Notes under the pieces: model-generated
Database searches by the model: none
Told to the model about the DNA's origin: nothing
Seen by the model: the letters and a program-made list of their open reading frames with translations, nothing else
Shown here: one piece after another, positions 17,533-25,752 of the stretch
Numbering within the stretch: position 1 is the first letter of the stretch
How the letters are laid out: each line of letters starts with the position of its first letter
NCBI GenBank assembly: GCA_031181145.1
Contig: JAPSLB010000001.1
Span: 87,775-151,774 of the forward strand
DNA: 64,000 nt
Direction of reading: 5' to 3'
Source of the DNA: Microvirga sp.
GTDB taxonomy: Bacteria > Pseudomonadota > Alphaproteobacteria > Rhizobiales > Beijerinckiaceae
Translations under genes and position numbers: made by a program

Positions 17533-18302
17533 GCGATGTCACCCGTGATCATGTTGCCGAGATAGGCACGCCGCACTTCCGGGTCGTCGCGCACCAGGGC
17601 CGGCGGTCCCTCCACCAGCACGCGCCCCGCGCGCATGACCGTCACGGTGTCGCTGATGTTCATGACGATGCCCATGTTGTGCTCGATGAAGAGCACCGTG
17701 TGGTCGCGCCCCAGATCGCGTATCAGGGCCTTCATCGCCTCGACGTCGTCGATCCCCATTCCCGAGGTCGGTTCGTCGAGCAGGATCAGCCGCGGCTTCG
17801 CGGCGACCGCCATGCCGACTTCGAGCCGCCGCTGCTGCCCGTGAGAGAGCTCGCCTGCCGCCCTTTCCGAGACATGGGTCAGTTCGAGGCGCTCCATGAC
17901 CTCGTCGGCGACGGCGAGCGCGCTGCCGCGCGGATCGACCCCGCGCCAGGGCGCGAGCGCCCGCAGGGGCGTGCGCCCCTGAGCCGCCAGGCGCAGGTTC
18001 TCGCGGACGCTCAGGTTCTGGAAGAGACTCGTCACCTGGAAGGAGCGCGCGATCCCCAGAGGCACCCTTTTGTCGTCGGAGACATGCGTGATGTCCCGCC
18101 CGTTAAGGAAGATCCGCCCGCTCGATGCGCGCACCCGGCCGGTGAGGGCATGGAACAGGGTGGTTTTTCCCGCGCCGTTCGGGCCGATCACGGAATGGAT
18201 GGTGTTGGGCCGTATGGACAGCGTGACCTCCGAGAGGGCCACGAAGCTGCCGTAGCGGACGCCGAGGTTCTCGGCGGCAAGGATCGGAACCTGGGTGCTC
18301 AT
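17529..18302 (-). CDS. livG: Branched-chain amino acid-type ABC transporter ATPase LivG
   Basis: A 257-residue ABC ATPase starting MSTQVPILAAENLGVRYG. It has Walker A GPNGAGKTT, the signature LSHGQQRRLEVGMAVA (an LSHGQ variant usual for LivG), Walker B LILLDEPTSGMG and the H-loop FIEHNMG. The start at 18302 overlaps the livM stop by ATGA; the open frame continues upstream within livM but that extension is not coding. Confidence 0.93.
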   Translation of the reverse strand: MSTQVPILAAENLGVRYGSFVALSEVTLSIRPNTIHSVIGPNGAGKTTLFHALTGRVRASSGRIFLNGRDITHVSDDKRVPLGIARSFQVTSLFQNLSVRENLRLAAQGRTPLRALAPWRGVDPRGSALAVADEVMERLELTHVSERAAGELSHGQQRRLEVGMAVAAKPRLILLDEPTSGMGIDDVEAMKALIRDLGRDHTVLFIEHNMGIVMNISDTVTVMRAGRVLVEGPPALVRDDPEVRRAYLGNMITGDIA

Positions 18303-19297
18303 ATGCCCCTCCCCTCGGATTCCGGCCGGACGGGAGCCTCGACGGGAGACTTGCGGCCGCTGCGGAGGGCCTCGACCAGCCGTTCGAGCAGTCCCCACAG
18401 GCCCTTCTGCATGAAGAGCGCCACCACCACGAGAAGCCCGCCGAGAAGGAGAAGCCAGCGCGGCCAGATCGACGAGAGCAGATCCGATACGATCACGTAG
18501 AACCCGGCGCCCAGCACGGAGGCGAACAGGTTTCCGGTGCCGCCGATGATCGTCATGATCAGGATGCTTTCGCTCATGTGGTATTCGATGCTCGACAGCG
18601 GCGCGACGCCGATGAGGAGCGCATGGAGCGCTCCGGCCAGCCCGGTCACGGCGCCTGAGACGGCAAAGGCCGTGATCTTGAAGAGCCGCACGGGAAAGCC
18701 GATCGCCCGCGCGCGCTCCTCGTTGTCGCGGACCGCGAGCAGGGTCCGCCCGAACGTGGAGCTCGCAACCCGTTGCAGGGCCGCGAAGACGAACAGGAAG
18801 AGCACCGCCACGAAGGTGTAGTAGGACCAGGAATTCCCCAAGGTGAAAGGTCCGATGGCGGGACGGGGAATGTTGAGCAGGCCGTTGTCGCCGCCCGTCA
18901 CGTCCTTGAACGTGTAGGCGAGGAAGTAAAAGAACTGGGAGAAGGCGAGCGTCAGCATGACGAAGTAGACGCCCTGCCGGCGGATCGAGAGCCAGCCGAC
19001 GCCCGTGGCGGCGACGGCTCCCGCGAGGGTCGAGAGCGCGAGCGCCAGGCTGAGCGGGAGCGAGGTGTGCAGCAAGGTCAGCCCGACCGCATAGCTCCCG
19101 AGGCCGAAGAAGATTCCCTGGCCGAAGGACAGGAGGCCCGTATAGCCCAGGAGCAGATTGCACGCGGCCGCCGCCATGGCGAAGATCAGCACCTCGGACG
19201 CGAGCGTGCCCGATCTCATGAAGAGCGGGAGCGCGGCGGCGACGAGCGCGGCGAGAAGGAAATGAAGGGAAGCGCGGTTCATGACGGCAGCCCTCAT
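18299..19297 (-). CDS. livM: Branched-chain amino acid-type ABC transporter permease LivM
   Basis: A 332-residue membrane protein with about nine hydrophobic segments. The LivM motif GYTGLLSFGQGIFFGLGSYAVG lies near residues 50-71, and the cytoplasmic coupling block TLLAVRDNEERARAIGFPVRLFKITAF near 180-205. The ATG at 19297 forms an ATGA overlap with livH; an ATG five codons later is an alternative. The C-terminal 25 residues are a charged cytoplasmic tail. Confidence 0.92.
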   Translation of the reverse strand: MRAAVMNRASLHFLLAALVAAALPLFMRSGTLASEVLIFAMAAAACNLLLGYTGLLSFGQGIFFGLGSYAVGLTLLHTSLPLSLALALSTLAGAVAATGVGWLSIRRQGVYFVMLTLAFSQFFYFLAYTFKDVTGGDNGLLNIPRPAIGPFTLGNSWSYYTFVAVLFLFVFAALQRVASSTFGRTLLAVRDNEERARAIGFPVRLFKITAFAVSGAVTGLAGALHALLIGVAPLSSIEYHMSESILIMTIIGGTGNLFASVLGAGFYVIVSDLLSSIWPRWLLLLGGLLVVVALFMQKGLWGLLERLVEALRSGRKSPVEAPVRPESEGRGI

Positions 19298-20148
19298 GCC
19301 CGGCCGAGCAGGCCGCGGGGCATCGTCAGAATGACGAGACCCATGCCGAGATAGATCATCAGGCGGGCACCCTCGGGCCAGAGGGTCGCCATGACGCTCT
19401 GCACGATGCCCACCAGGAGACCGGCGATGAGAGCGCCGGTGTAGCTGCCCATGCCGCCGATGACGACGACCACGAAGGCGATGCCGAGGGCCTCGATGCC
19501 CATGAAGGGTTCGACGCCGCGGATCGGCGCCGCGAGGGCTCCGGCGAGGCCCGCGAGGCCCGCGCCGAGGGCGAAGACGGCCGTGTTCACCCGCACGATG
19601 TCGATGCCGAGCAGCGAGACCATGTCGGTGGATTCCGAGCCCGCGCGCACCACCGCGCCGAGCCGCGTGCCCTCCAGGAGCCACCAGAGGCCGATGGCGA
19701 GGACGAGGGTGAGGCCGATGACGAAGAGGCGGTACTGCGGGTAGATGAAGTCGCCCAGGATGAAGACGCCGCCGAGCGCGTCCGGAGGCGAGACGTTTCC
19801 GCCCACCGGTCCCCACAGGATGATGACCAGTTCCTGCACCACCAGGGCGAGCCCGACGGTCACGAGGATGTGGAACGTGTGGGGCAGATGATAGATGCGC
19901 CGCAGGAGCACGGTCTCCGTCAAGGCGGCGAGCCCCGCGACGATGATCGGCGCCAGGAGGAGCCCCGCCCAGAAGTTCACGCCCCGCTCGGTCATGTCAT
20001 AGACGAGGTAGGCGCCGAGGAGGTAAAATGCCCCGTGGGCGAAATTCACGAAATGAAGCAGCCCGAAGATGATGCTCAACCCCACCGCGAGCAGGAAGTA
20101 GAGCATTCCCAGGCCGATGCCGTTCACCAGCTGAAAGAGATAGATCAC
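19294..20148 (-). CDS. livH: Branched-chain amino acid-type ABC transporter permease LivH
   Basis: A 284-residue membrane permease with the LivH N-terminus (LVNGIGLGMLYFLLAVGLSIIFGLLHFVNFAHGAFYLLGAYL) and the coupling segment GAVVRAGSESTDMVSLLGID. It is preceded by a 186-base gap after livK that contains repeat copy B and a second GC hairpin (about 20188-20213), so livH translation may be set lower than livK. Confidence 0.92.
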   Translation of the reverse strand: MIYLFQLVNGIGLGMLYFLLAVGLSIIFGLLHFVNFAHGAFYLLGAYLVYDMTERGVNFWAGLLLAPIIVAGLAALTETVLLRRIYHLPHTFHILVTVGLALVVQELVIILWGPVGGNVSPPDALGGVFILGDFIYPQYRLFVIGLTLVLAIGLWWLLEGTRLGAVVRAGSESTDMVSLLGIDIVRVNTAVFALGAGLAGLAGALAAPIRGVEPFMGIEALGIAFVVVVIGGMGSYTGALIAGLLVGIVQSVMATLWPEGARLMIYLGMGLVILTMPRGLLGRA

Positions 20149-20218
20149 GCGGGCACCTGACGTTGGAACCGATCATGACGGGAAGGCGCGGGACGGCACG
20201 CGGCCGTCCCCGCCGCTG

Positions 20219-20332
20219 GAGCATCGGACGTGAAAAGCGGACCCGCTCCCGGGATCGAATCCGATGCTCCACTCTATGAAGAGCGCATCGTGAAACGCGA
20301 AGAACCGGGCCCACTTTTCCGCACGATGCGCT
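20219..20332. repeat. Palindromic intergenic repeat, copy B, inside the liv operon
   Basis: The first module is bounded by GAGCATCGGA (20219-20228) and TCCGATGCTC (20260-20269). The second is bounded by AGCGCATCG (20282-20290) and CGATGCGCT (20324-20332), with the core CCGGGCCCACTTTTCCGC. It ends two bases before the livK stop codon, so it lies in the livK-livH intercistronic mRNA and could stabilise livK mRNA or attenuate downstream transcription. Confidence 0.8.
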
Positions 20333-20334
20333 GG

Positions 20335-21540
20335 TCAGGCCATCTTGCAGAGGGCTTCCTCCGGGGATTGGAACGACTTGCCGAAGCTGATGATGTCGGC
20401 GTAGTCGTCCTTGTCCTTCATGGCGCTCTTGGCCTTGCCCTTGAGAAGGTAATAGTTCTTGATCACCTGATGGTCCGCGGCGCGGATCTCCTCGTCGCCG
20501 GTGAGGCCGGCATATTTCATGCCCTCCATGGCCTTGGCGACGGCCGGGCCATCCGTGCTTCCCGCCTTCGCGGCCGCGTCGATCAGGAGCTTCGTCGTCA
20601 GATAGGCGCTGGCGAAGGCGTAGTTCGGGTTCATCTTGTGCTTGGCCTGCACCTTGGCGACCAGCTCGCGGTTGAACGGCGAGTCGATGCCGTGCCAGTA
20701 CTGGGCCCCGAAATAGACGCCTTCCATCAGGTCGGGCCCAAGGGTCTCGAACTGTTCGAGGCCCGAGGCCCAGGCGAGCAGGATCGTCATGCGCTGCTTC
20801 ATGCCGAAGCTGACGGCCTGGCGAAGCGTGTCGGAGGATTGCGAGCCGAAATTGAGGATGAGGAGCGCGTCGGGCTTGGCCGCCATGGCATTGGTCAGGT
20901 AGCCGCTGAACTCCTTCTCGGTGAGCGAGTGATAGCTGTTGCCCACGTGCTCGATCCCCTTCTCCTTGAAGATCGCTTTCGCGGCATTGAGCAGTCCGTC
21001 GCCGAAGACGTATTGCGGCGTGATCGTGTACCACCGCTTCGCATCGGGGAGCTGCTCGATGAGCGGGCGCACCGTCTGCTCGATGGCCCCGAAGGTCGGC
21101 ACGCTCCACCGGAACGTCCCCTTGTTGCACTCGGAGCCGGTGATCTCGTCGGCGCCGGCGGTGGTGATGAAGACACCGTTGCCCTTCGCGACCTCCTTGC
21201 CCATGGCGAGGGCTTCGGACGACAGGATTCCGCCGGAAAACAGCGTCACGCCGCGCTCCATCGCCTCCTGGACCTTGCGCACCGCCGTCGCGGGCTTTCC
21301 TTCCGTGTCGATCTCGATATAGCCGAGCTTGCGGTCGAGGATCCGGCCGACCTCCTCGACGATCATCGCGGTGCCCATGGAGCCGAACTTGCCGTTGGCC
21401 GCGAAGGGGCCGGACATCGGCAGGGGCGCGCCGATGGTGATGTCCTCGCCGGCCGCGAAGGCCGGGCGGAGGCCCGCGGGCAGGAGCAGCGAGCCCGCGG
21501 TCAGGGCAGACGATTTCAGCAGATCACGGCGGTTGAGCAT
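20335..21540 (-). CDS. livK: ABC transporter substrate-binding protein (LivK/periplasmic-binding type 1)
   Basis: A 401-residue periplasmic protein with a twin-arginine-like signal (NRRDLLKSSALTAGSLLLPAG, cleaved near AFA-AG). The mature part starts EDITIGAPLPMSGPFAANGKFGSMG, the typical LIV-type fold. It is the first gene of an operon also encoding permeases, ATPases, two hydrolases and a GntR regulator. The substrate is probably an amide-containing amino acid derivative or peptide rather than a branched-chain amino acid, judging from the hydrolases. A Tat-type signal is unusual but known for this family. Confidence 0.9.
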   Translation of the reverse strand: MLNRRDLLKSSALTAGSLLLPAGLRPAFAAGEDITIGAPLPMSGPFAANGKFGSMGTAMIVEEVGRILDRKLGYIEIDTEGKPATAVRKVQEAMERGVTLFSGGILSSEALAMGKEVAKGNGVFITTAGADEITGSECNKGTFRWSVPTFGAIEQTVRPLIEQLPDAKRWYTITPQYVFGDGLLNAAKAIFKEKGIEHVGNSYHSLTEKEFSGYLTNAMAAKPDALLILNFGSQSSDTLRQAVSFGMKQRMTILLAWASGLEQFETLGPDLMEGVYFGAQYWHGIDSPFNRELVAKVQAKHKMNPNYAFASAYLTTKLLIDAAAKAGSTDGPAVAKAMEGMKYAGLTGDEEIRAADHQVIKNYYLLKGKAKSAMKDKDDYADIISFGKSFQSPEEALCKMA

Positions 21541-21565
21541 GGGAACCTCTGGCTGTTTATTTGTG

Positions 21566-21605
21566 CTATTTATACGAATAGTTATTATAGAAATTGGGCT
21601 GTCAA
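21566..21605 (-). promoter_or_regulatory. Candidate livK promoter with overlapping palindrome
   Basis: Read on the minus strand, TTGACA (21605-21600) is followed after 17 bases by ACTATT (21582-21577), a weak -10. An imperfect 16-bp palindrome, CTATTTATACGAATAG on the plus strand (21566-21581), overlaps this -10. It is a plausible operator for the GntR protein encoded at the end of the operon. Confidence 0.4.
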
Positions 21606-21810
21606 GAGGGTATGCGACCCGGCCGTGATCGGCGGGCTTCGTCCGGCGGCGGAGGAACGAGCGGGTCGGACGGACCGGAGCCTATGCCGGCGCTTCGAGG
21701 AACCTTGCCGCGGATCTCTTCCACGAGAGAGGGCGCATCCTCGGTGATCCGCACCGGAGCCGGCCTATGCCGCGCTCCGAGACGACGGATTCTTTGAAAG
21801 CTGTCGCGTT

Positions 21811-21841
21811 GAAAGAAAAAAGCCGGGCCAAAGGCCCGGCG
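21811..21841 (-). terminator. Rho-independent terminator on the minus strand, without an adjacent gene
   Basis: On the minus strand, GCCGGGCC-TTT-GGCCCGGC is followed by six T residues and CTTTC, a textbook intrinsic terminator. The nearest minus-strand gene upstream ends at 22119, about 280 bases away, so it may end a long 3' UTR or a separate small RNA. Confidence 0.75.
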
Positions 21842-22118
21842 AAGTTGAGGTTCGACAAATCAAGTCAAAACCTTCCAGAGGGAACGGCCGATACGGCAAC
21901 GCCGGGAGGAAGAAAAGCGGTGCCGCGTTGAAATCAGCCACCGCTCATATCGGCTGCATTCGACATATTTGCAATGCAACATGCCTCATAAAAGGGCTGC
22001 GTCCTGGACATGGCACGTATGGAAAGGTCAGACAGAGGTGCGCGAGGCTTCCGCGCCTCGTTCGCCGAGCCGGTTGCCCCGCCCGCGGCATGAAGGCGTC
22101 ACGAGGACCGGTATCGTC

Positions 22119-22364
22119 TCATCCTTGGTTCGGATCTGCGCCGGAGTCGTCCGCGAGCCTCTTGATCTCGAAGATGGCGGCAACCACGAAAGCCGCGATG
22201 ATGAGGAGTGCCAGAAGGGTCATGAAGACGCCTTCCTGGATGTCGGGATTCATCCCGACCATCAGGATCAGCGCAAGGGCCGGAAGCCCGAGCGTGATCG
22301 CCGCCAGGATGTAGATCGGGTTGGCCGGCATATCGGATGCACGAGCTGGTTGCGTGCGGCGCAT
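22119..22364 (-). CDS. Small two-helix membrane protein of unknown function
   Basis: An 81-residue protein from the ATG at 22364, chosen because GCAGGAG lies about 6 bases upstream; longer starts exist but lack such a site. Two hydrophobic segments (IYILAAITLGLPALALILMVG, residues about 17-38, and TLLALLIIAAFVVAAIF, about 49-65) are joined by the short loop MNPDIQEG. The termini are hydrophilic. No family is recognised. It is monocistronic. Confidence 0.5.
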   Translation of the reverse strand: MRRTQPARASDMPANPIYILAAITLGLPALALILMVGMNPDIQEGVFMTLLALLIIAAFVVAAIFEIKRLADDSGADPNQG

Positions 22365-22849
22365 ATCGATCTCCTGCGTCCGGTTTTTCATATGTGCCGA
22401 GGCATTCCTGAGGCGCTGGGGAACAGTCTGTGCAAATGCAACCCACTCTTCAATGGTTCCTGGCTTCATTCGGATGACCCTCGCTGGAAATCGGCGCAAT
22501 ATTTTCCGGTCGGCCCACGCTGTGTAAACAATACGGTATAATGGTGGCGGCCGTCTCACCCGCCGGCCATGCGCAAGCTCGGGATCGTGCGGGGCGGGAA
22601 AGAATCATCCTTCAGGAATACGGGAGAACGGCTGTCCGAAAGGCACGATCGCACCGAAGCGGCGCGGCTCTCCCGATCCTGCGGCCTTGTGGAATTCGGA
22701 CGGGAACCCTGCGCCATGCGGATGGGGATGGCCGGTTCGTGAACGGGAGCCACACGATCCGGCTGCTCGGCCATCAGGGAAAGGGGCCGAGCCGGAACCG
22801 CGATACCTGGATCACGTTGGCTTATGTCATGAATGAACGGAGGCACGCC
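22365..22849. other. Intergenic region between two small divergent genes
   Basis: No recognisable gene is present. A TATAAT hexamer lies on the plus strand at 22537-22542 but has no good -35 at a normal distance. The plus frame leading into the 56-residue gene is open from 22541 but shows no family features before 22850. Confidence 0.35.
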
Positions 22850-23020
22850 ATGTGCCATTATCGAGGTTCATACGGGTCTGAGGACGCAGCAAAGGCCGAT
22901 CGCCGGAGGGAGCTTGAAGCCGAGCGCGCGCAGGAGCTCGAAAAGCTGAAGCGCGAGGCCGAGTCGGCGGCTCAAAAGGCTGCGTCCGCGCGAGCCCGGG
23001 AGTCTGTTCCGGCGAAGTAA
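22850..23020 (+). CDS. Small charged, probably coiled-coil protein of unknown function
   Basis: A 56-residue protein starting MCHYRGSYGSEDAAKADRRR. GGAGG lies 7 bases before the ATG at 22850, better than any upstream start in the same open frame. The C-terminal 40 residues are a continuous Glu/Lys/Arg/Ala-rich helix (ELEAERAQELEKLKREAESAAQKA). No family is recognised. Two hairpins follow, supporting a short transcription unit. Confidence 0.45.
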   Translation: MCHYRGSYGSEDAAKADRRRELEAERAQELEKLKREAESAAQKAASARARESVPAK

Positions 23021-23023
23021 AGC

Positions 23024-23046
23024 GTCTCCCGGCCTGCCGGGGAGAC
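23024..23046 (+). terminator. Hairpin directly after the 56-residue gene
   Basis: GTCTCCCGGC pairs with GCCGGGGAGAC (one bulged G) around a CT loop, 4 bases after the stop codon. Confidence 0.45.
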
Positions 23047-23091
23047 CGGGCTTCAGGCCGCAACCGCCACGAGACCGGGTCAGGTCTTGAG

Positions 23092-23119
23092 AAACCCGGT
23101 GCGGGGCCGCACCGGGTTT
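23092..23119. terminator. Strong bidirectional hairpin between the small gene and mucR
   Basis: AAACCCGGTGCGG and CCGCACCGGGTTT form a perfect 13-bp inverted repeat with a 2-base centre (effective loop about 4). The A and T ends give a short T run in both directions, fitting a shared terminator for convergent genes. Confidence 0.7.
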
Positions 23120-23168
23120 GAGGAATTCCGGCTCATCGACGGTGACCCATCCGCATTGCGACGAGTGA

Positions 23169-23648
23169 TCAGGCAGCTTTCTTCGGGCGGCGGCCCTTGG
23201 CGCGGGCGGTCGCCGCAGGAGCCGCGTCCGGAGCCGGACCCTTCTTCCGCTGCTGGCCGAGCCCCATGGTCTTGGCAAGCTCGGAGCGAGCCTTGGCGTA
23301 GTTCGGGGCCACCATCGGATAATCGGCCGGCAGGTTCCACTTGGCGCGGTACTGCTCCGGCGTCATGTCGTAGGTCGTGCGCAGATGGCGCTTGAGCGAC
23401 TTGAACTTCTTCCCATCCTCCAGACAGATGATCGCATCCGGTGTCACGGACTTCTTCACCGGAACGGCAGGCGTGAGCTCGACTTGCGGCTCTTGGCCCT
23501 GCCCCTGCATGCTCTTTGTCAGGGCCGCATAGACAGAACTGAGAAGGGCCGGAAGCTCGTTCGCCGGAACGGAGTTGTTGCTGACGTAAGCCGAGACGAT
23601 GTCGGCGGAAAGCTCGATAAAGTTCGGAGACGTTGAGCTCTCGTTCAT
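23169..23648 (-). CDS. mucR: MucR/Ros-family zinc-finger transcriptional regulator
   Basis: A 159-residue alphaproteobacterial regulator. The N-terminal oligomerisation segment is [32 protein letters not shown]. The central Ros/MucR domain is [36 protein letters not shown], with the Cys, Asp and two His positions of the CLED-type finger. [23 protein letters not shown] is also typical. The C-terminal tail is Ala/Lys/Arg-rich. MucR proteins are nucleoid-associated-like silencers that bind AT-rich DNA and control exopolysaccharide, motility and surface genes. The gene stands alone, with a long upstream region consistent with autoregulation. Confidence 0.93.
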   Translation of the reverse strand: MNESSTSPNFIELSADIVSAYVSNNSVPANELPALLSSVYAALTKSMQGQGQEPQVELTPAVPVKKSVTPDAIICLEDGKKFKSLKRHLRTTYDMTPEQYRAKWNLPADYPMVAPNYAKARSELAKTMGLGQQRKKGPAPDAAPAATARAKGRRPKKAA

Positions 23649-23959
23649 AATGTTCTTGTCCTTGGCTACACGGGACCAGATTTTACAGAGGTGAAGCGAA
23701 CAAGATTTGTTCTGACGGGATCATCAGCAGCAATCCGTGCAGCCTATTCGATGCCTGTGATCTCAGCCCCACCTATGCGCCTTGGCGCAATTTGACAAGA
23801 CTTTCGCTGATAACTTCGGTGCACAGGCGTGAAATCCATGCGTATCCGTCATGCCGGCAACCGACACACGGCCGCAGGCGGAGCACGTCCGAGATACCTC
23901 TATTACGCAATGTTTCCTTAAGTTGTCTTAGAGACTATGGTGCCGAAAAGGGCACGGAA
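23649..23959. other. Upstream region of mucR and of the secreted hypothetical gene
   Basis: This divergent region should carry the mucR promoter. It includes locally AT-rich stretches suited to MucR autoregulation. No gene is supported. Confidence 0.4.
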
Positions 23960-24385
23960 ATGGTTGTCGGTGTGGGACTACTCAAGGATCTATCCCGCGG
24001 GAACTGCTCCTCGGCGAGGTTTCCGAAATATAGCCGGCTGGGCGGGATTGCCGCCGCTATCCTTGTGGTATCCTTTCACACCGGAACTCCTGCCAGCGCG
24101 GACGAGTTCGATGCGCTCGCGGCTTACAGTGAAGCAGGATCCCTCAATGATCGCTGGCAGGCCTGTGCGGCGTCCTATGTACGACGCCGGATTCAATCGC
24201 GCACCACTGCGGAGACCCTTGCAGGCAGCGCTCTCCGAAGCTGCCGGTCGCAGGAAGAGAGGCTCCGCCGCTTTCTGATCAGCAGGATCGGAAAGCGCTC
24301 GGCGGAGAACGTCGTTACCGTCCTGCACCAGCGGTACCGGGCCGATCTTGCCGCGGCGATCGATGAACTTCGGGCGCGCGATTAG
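23960..24385 (+). CDS. Hypothetical protein with a putative N-terminal signal/anchor
   Basis: A 141-residue protein using the ATG at 23960 (MVVGVGLLKDLSRG), with AAGGG upstream. A hydrophobic stretch GGIAAAILVVSFHTGTPASA near residues 28-48 ends in an Ala-X-Ala-like cleavage site, suggesting export. The mature part is Arg-rich and helical with two Cys. No family is recognised, and an upstream start at 23792 in the same frame cannot be excluded. Base use is like that of neighbouring genes. Confidence 0.4.
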   Translation: MVVGVGLLKDLSRGNCSSARFPKYSRLGGIAAAILVVSFHTGTPASADEFDALAAYSEAGSLNDRWQACAASYVRRRIQSRTTAETLAGSALRSCRSQEERLRRFLISRIGKRSAENVVTVLHQRYRADLAAAIDELRARD

Positions 24386-24429
24386 GCCTGTTTCCGTCAA
24401 CCCGACATCATGCTTTTTCTTTGGTTTTC

Positions 24430-24474
24430 CGCATTTCTCGGCGGAGAGCCGGGTCCACTTCGCGATAAATGCTC
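24430..24474. repeat. Diverged relative of the palindromic repeat
   Basis: GGCGGAGAGCCGGGTCCACT followed by TCGCGATAAATGCTC resembles the core GCGGAAAACCGGGCCCACTT of the repeat at 12424, 20219 and 25884. Similarity was judged by eye and the left arm is unclear. Confidence 0.35.
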
Positions 24475-24545
24475 TCGCGCCCGTCGGATGTCGTGAAGCC
24501 TTCGACAAGAGGCTCGGGCCGCTCCAGGCGCCCCATCAAGGCCAA

Positions 24546-24992
24546 CTATCTCTGCCGCCTGAAGATCGCGGCAATCAGGCTGGCGCGCCTGGGCGCCTCG
24601 TCGCGCTCGACTTCGACCTGAAGCCGCTCGGAGGCATTCTCGGACTCGCCCATTCCCGCCTCGTTGGGCTCGCCTATCGCGCCCCGGACGGGTGGATCGG
24701 AGGCAAGCGCTCCGTCCAGCTCCTGGTCTGCCGTGGACAGCACCTCGATCTGCTCCGGAAAATCGTTCCAGCGCTCGTACAGGATGTAGTCCTGGTGCCC
24801 GCGTCTGATGGGGGACGCTCGGTCGAGGATGACCTGATGGGTCACATCCACCACGATCAGAGGACCGTGCCGAGCCATTTCGTCGATCCGGCTCACCACT
24901 CCCTCGGCGTAGCTTTTCATGGGAACGGGAGGATGAAAATGAACGCGGACCTTGTCGCCGACGGCAATGTTCATGGGGGACATCTCAGACAT
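24546..24992 (-). CDS. Hypothetical protein coupled to the LuxR-type regulator
   Basis: A 148-residue protein beginning MSEMSPMNIAVGDKVRVHFH; the start overlaps the end of the LuxR gene by 8 bases, and internal ATGs at 24983 and 24974 are alternatives. The first 65 residues look like a small beta-barrel (VGDKVRVHF, YAEGVVSRIDEM, PLIVVDVTHQVIL), reminiscent of SH3-like folds. The C-terminal half is acidic with a basic end. No family is recognised. Overlap with the regulator gene suggests co-expression. Confidence 0.5.
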   Translation of the reverse strand: MSEMSPMNIAVGDKVRVHFHPPVPMKSYAEGVVSRIDEMARHGPLIVVDVTHQVILDRASPIRRGHQDYILYERWNDFPEQIEVLSTADQELDGALASDPPVRGAIGEPNEAGMGESENASERLQVEVERDEAPRRASLIAAIFRRQR

Positions 24993-25752
24993 CCAGGGAC
25001 ACTCCGCCTCGCGGCGGCAGGCGCTGAGAGGCCCACATCGCGGCTTGGGTGCGATTGGACGCCCCGATCTTGCGCAGAATGGCCTTGACGTGAACCTTGA
25101 TGGTGGCCTCGGTGATCTCCAGCTTGCGGGCGATGATCTTGTTGGGAGCCCCTTCCCTCAAGCATTCCAGGATTTCCGTCTCCCGCGCCGAGAGCCCACA
25201 AGCCTTCAGATCCGACAGGCCCGATTCCGCTGCGACGTCGTCCTGGCGCGAGTGCTTTCGATCCAGGAGCGCATCAAGCGCGCCCGAGCGAAGGAGTGCG
25301 GAGGGCACCATGCTCTCGCCGAGCATGACCAGTTCGAGCGACTTGATCAACACCTCAGGAGCGCTCGCGGCCAAACAGAAACCGTTGATGCCCGCCGCGT
25401 GCCCTGTCAGCACGAAGCCGAGGTCGAACCGGTCCGCCAGGGCAACGATCCTGATGTTCGGAAACCGCTCCTTCATCTGCTTGGCGACCTGAAGCACACC
25501 ATGGGTGCTCCGGTTGGCCTCCATGATCACCAGGGCAGGCTCCGGATCCGGATGCAGAAGCCGGGTCGGATCGGCGGCGGAAGCCGCCTCGGCGAGAATG
25601 AACGACGTCCCCTGCAGGATGTGCTCGAGGCCCGAGCGGAGCAGGGGGCTGTCGCAGATCAGAGCCGTTCGGAAGGCCGGTTCGTGAATGCTGGACAGAT
25701 CGTCGGCTCGAGATGAGTGATCGTGGATGATCGTCAATCTTTGTGCGGTCAT
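24985..25752 (-). CDS. LuxR/FixJ-type response regulator with degenerate receiver domain
   Basis: A 255-residue protein. Residues about 28-145 resemble a CheY-like receiver (FRTALICDSPLLRSGLEHIL, ALVIMEANRS, IRIVALADRF), but the usual phosphoacceptor Asp after the third strand is replaced (MEAN) and the acidic pair at the N-terminus is reduced. Residues about 188-245 are a LuxR helix-turn-helix (GLSARETEILECLREGAPNKIIARKLEITEATIKVHVKAILRKIG). This suggests phosphorylation-independent control. No histidine kinase gene is adjacent. A small hypothetical gene overlaps its end. Confidence 0.83.
   Translation of the reverse strand: MTAQRLTIIHDHSSRADDLSSIHEPAFRTALICDSPLLRSGLEHILQGTSFILAEAASAADPTRLLHPDPEPALVIMEANRSTHGVLQVAKQMKERFPNIRIVALADRFDLGFVLTGHAAGINGFCLAASAPEVLIKSLELVMLGESMVPSALLRSGALDALLDRKHSRQDDVAAESGLSDLKACGLSARETEILECLREGAPNKIIARKLEITEATIKVHVKAILRKIGASNRTQAAMWASQRLPPRGGVSLDV

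Larger units (their letters stand above)
21541..22118. other. Intergenic region upstream of livK with an orphan terminator
   Basis: No protein gene is supported here. The livK-proximal part (21541-21620) is AT-rich and promoter-like. The middle contains a strong minus-strand terminator (21811-21841). The segment 21848-22118 has no supported open frame but several short inverted repeats, such as TTGCA-A-TGCAA near 21969. Confidence 0.45.

Noticed and set aside
18299..19816. Longer versions of livM (and of livG from 19163) extending into the neighbouring gene
   Set aside because: The extensions read through the upstream gene in another frame; ATGA junctions and conserved N-termini fix the shorter starts.
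22537..22542. TATAAT as a promoter for the 56-residue gene
   Set aside because: No -35-like hexamer at the right distance and the gene begins about 300 bases later.
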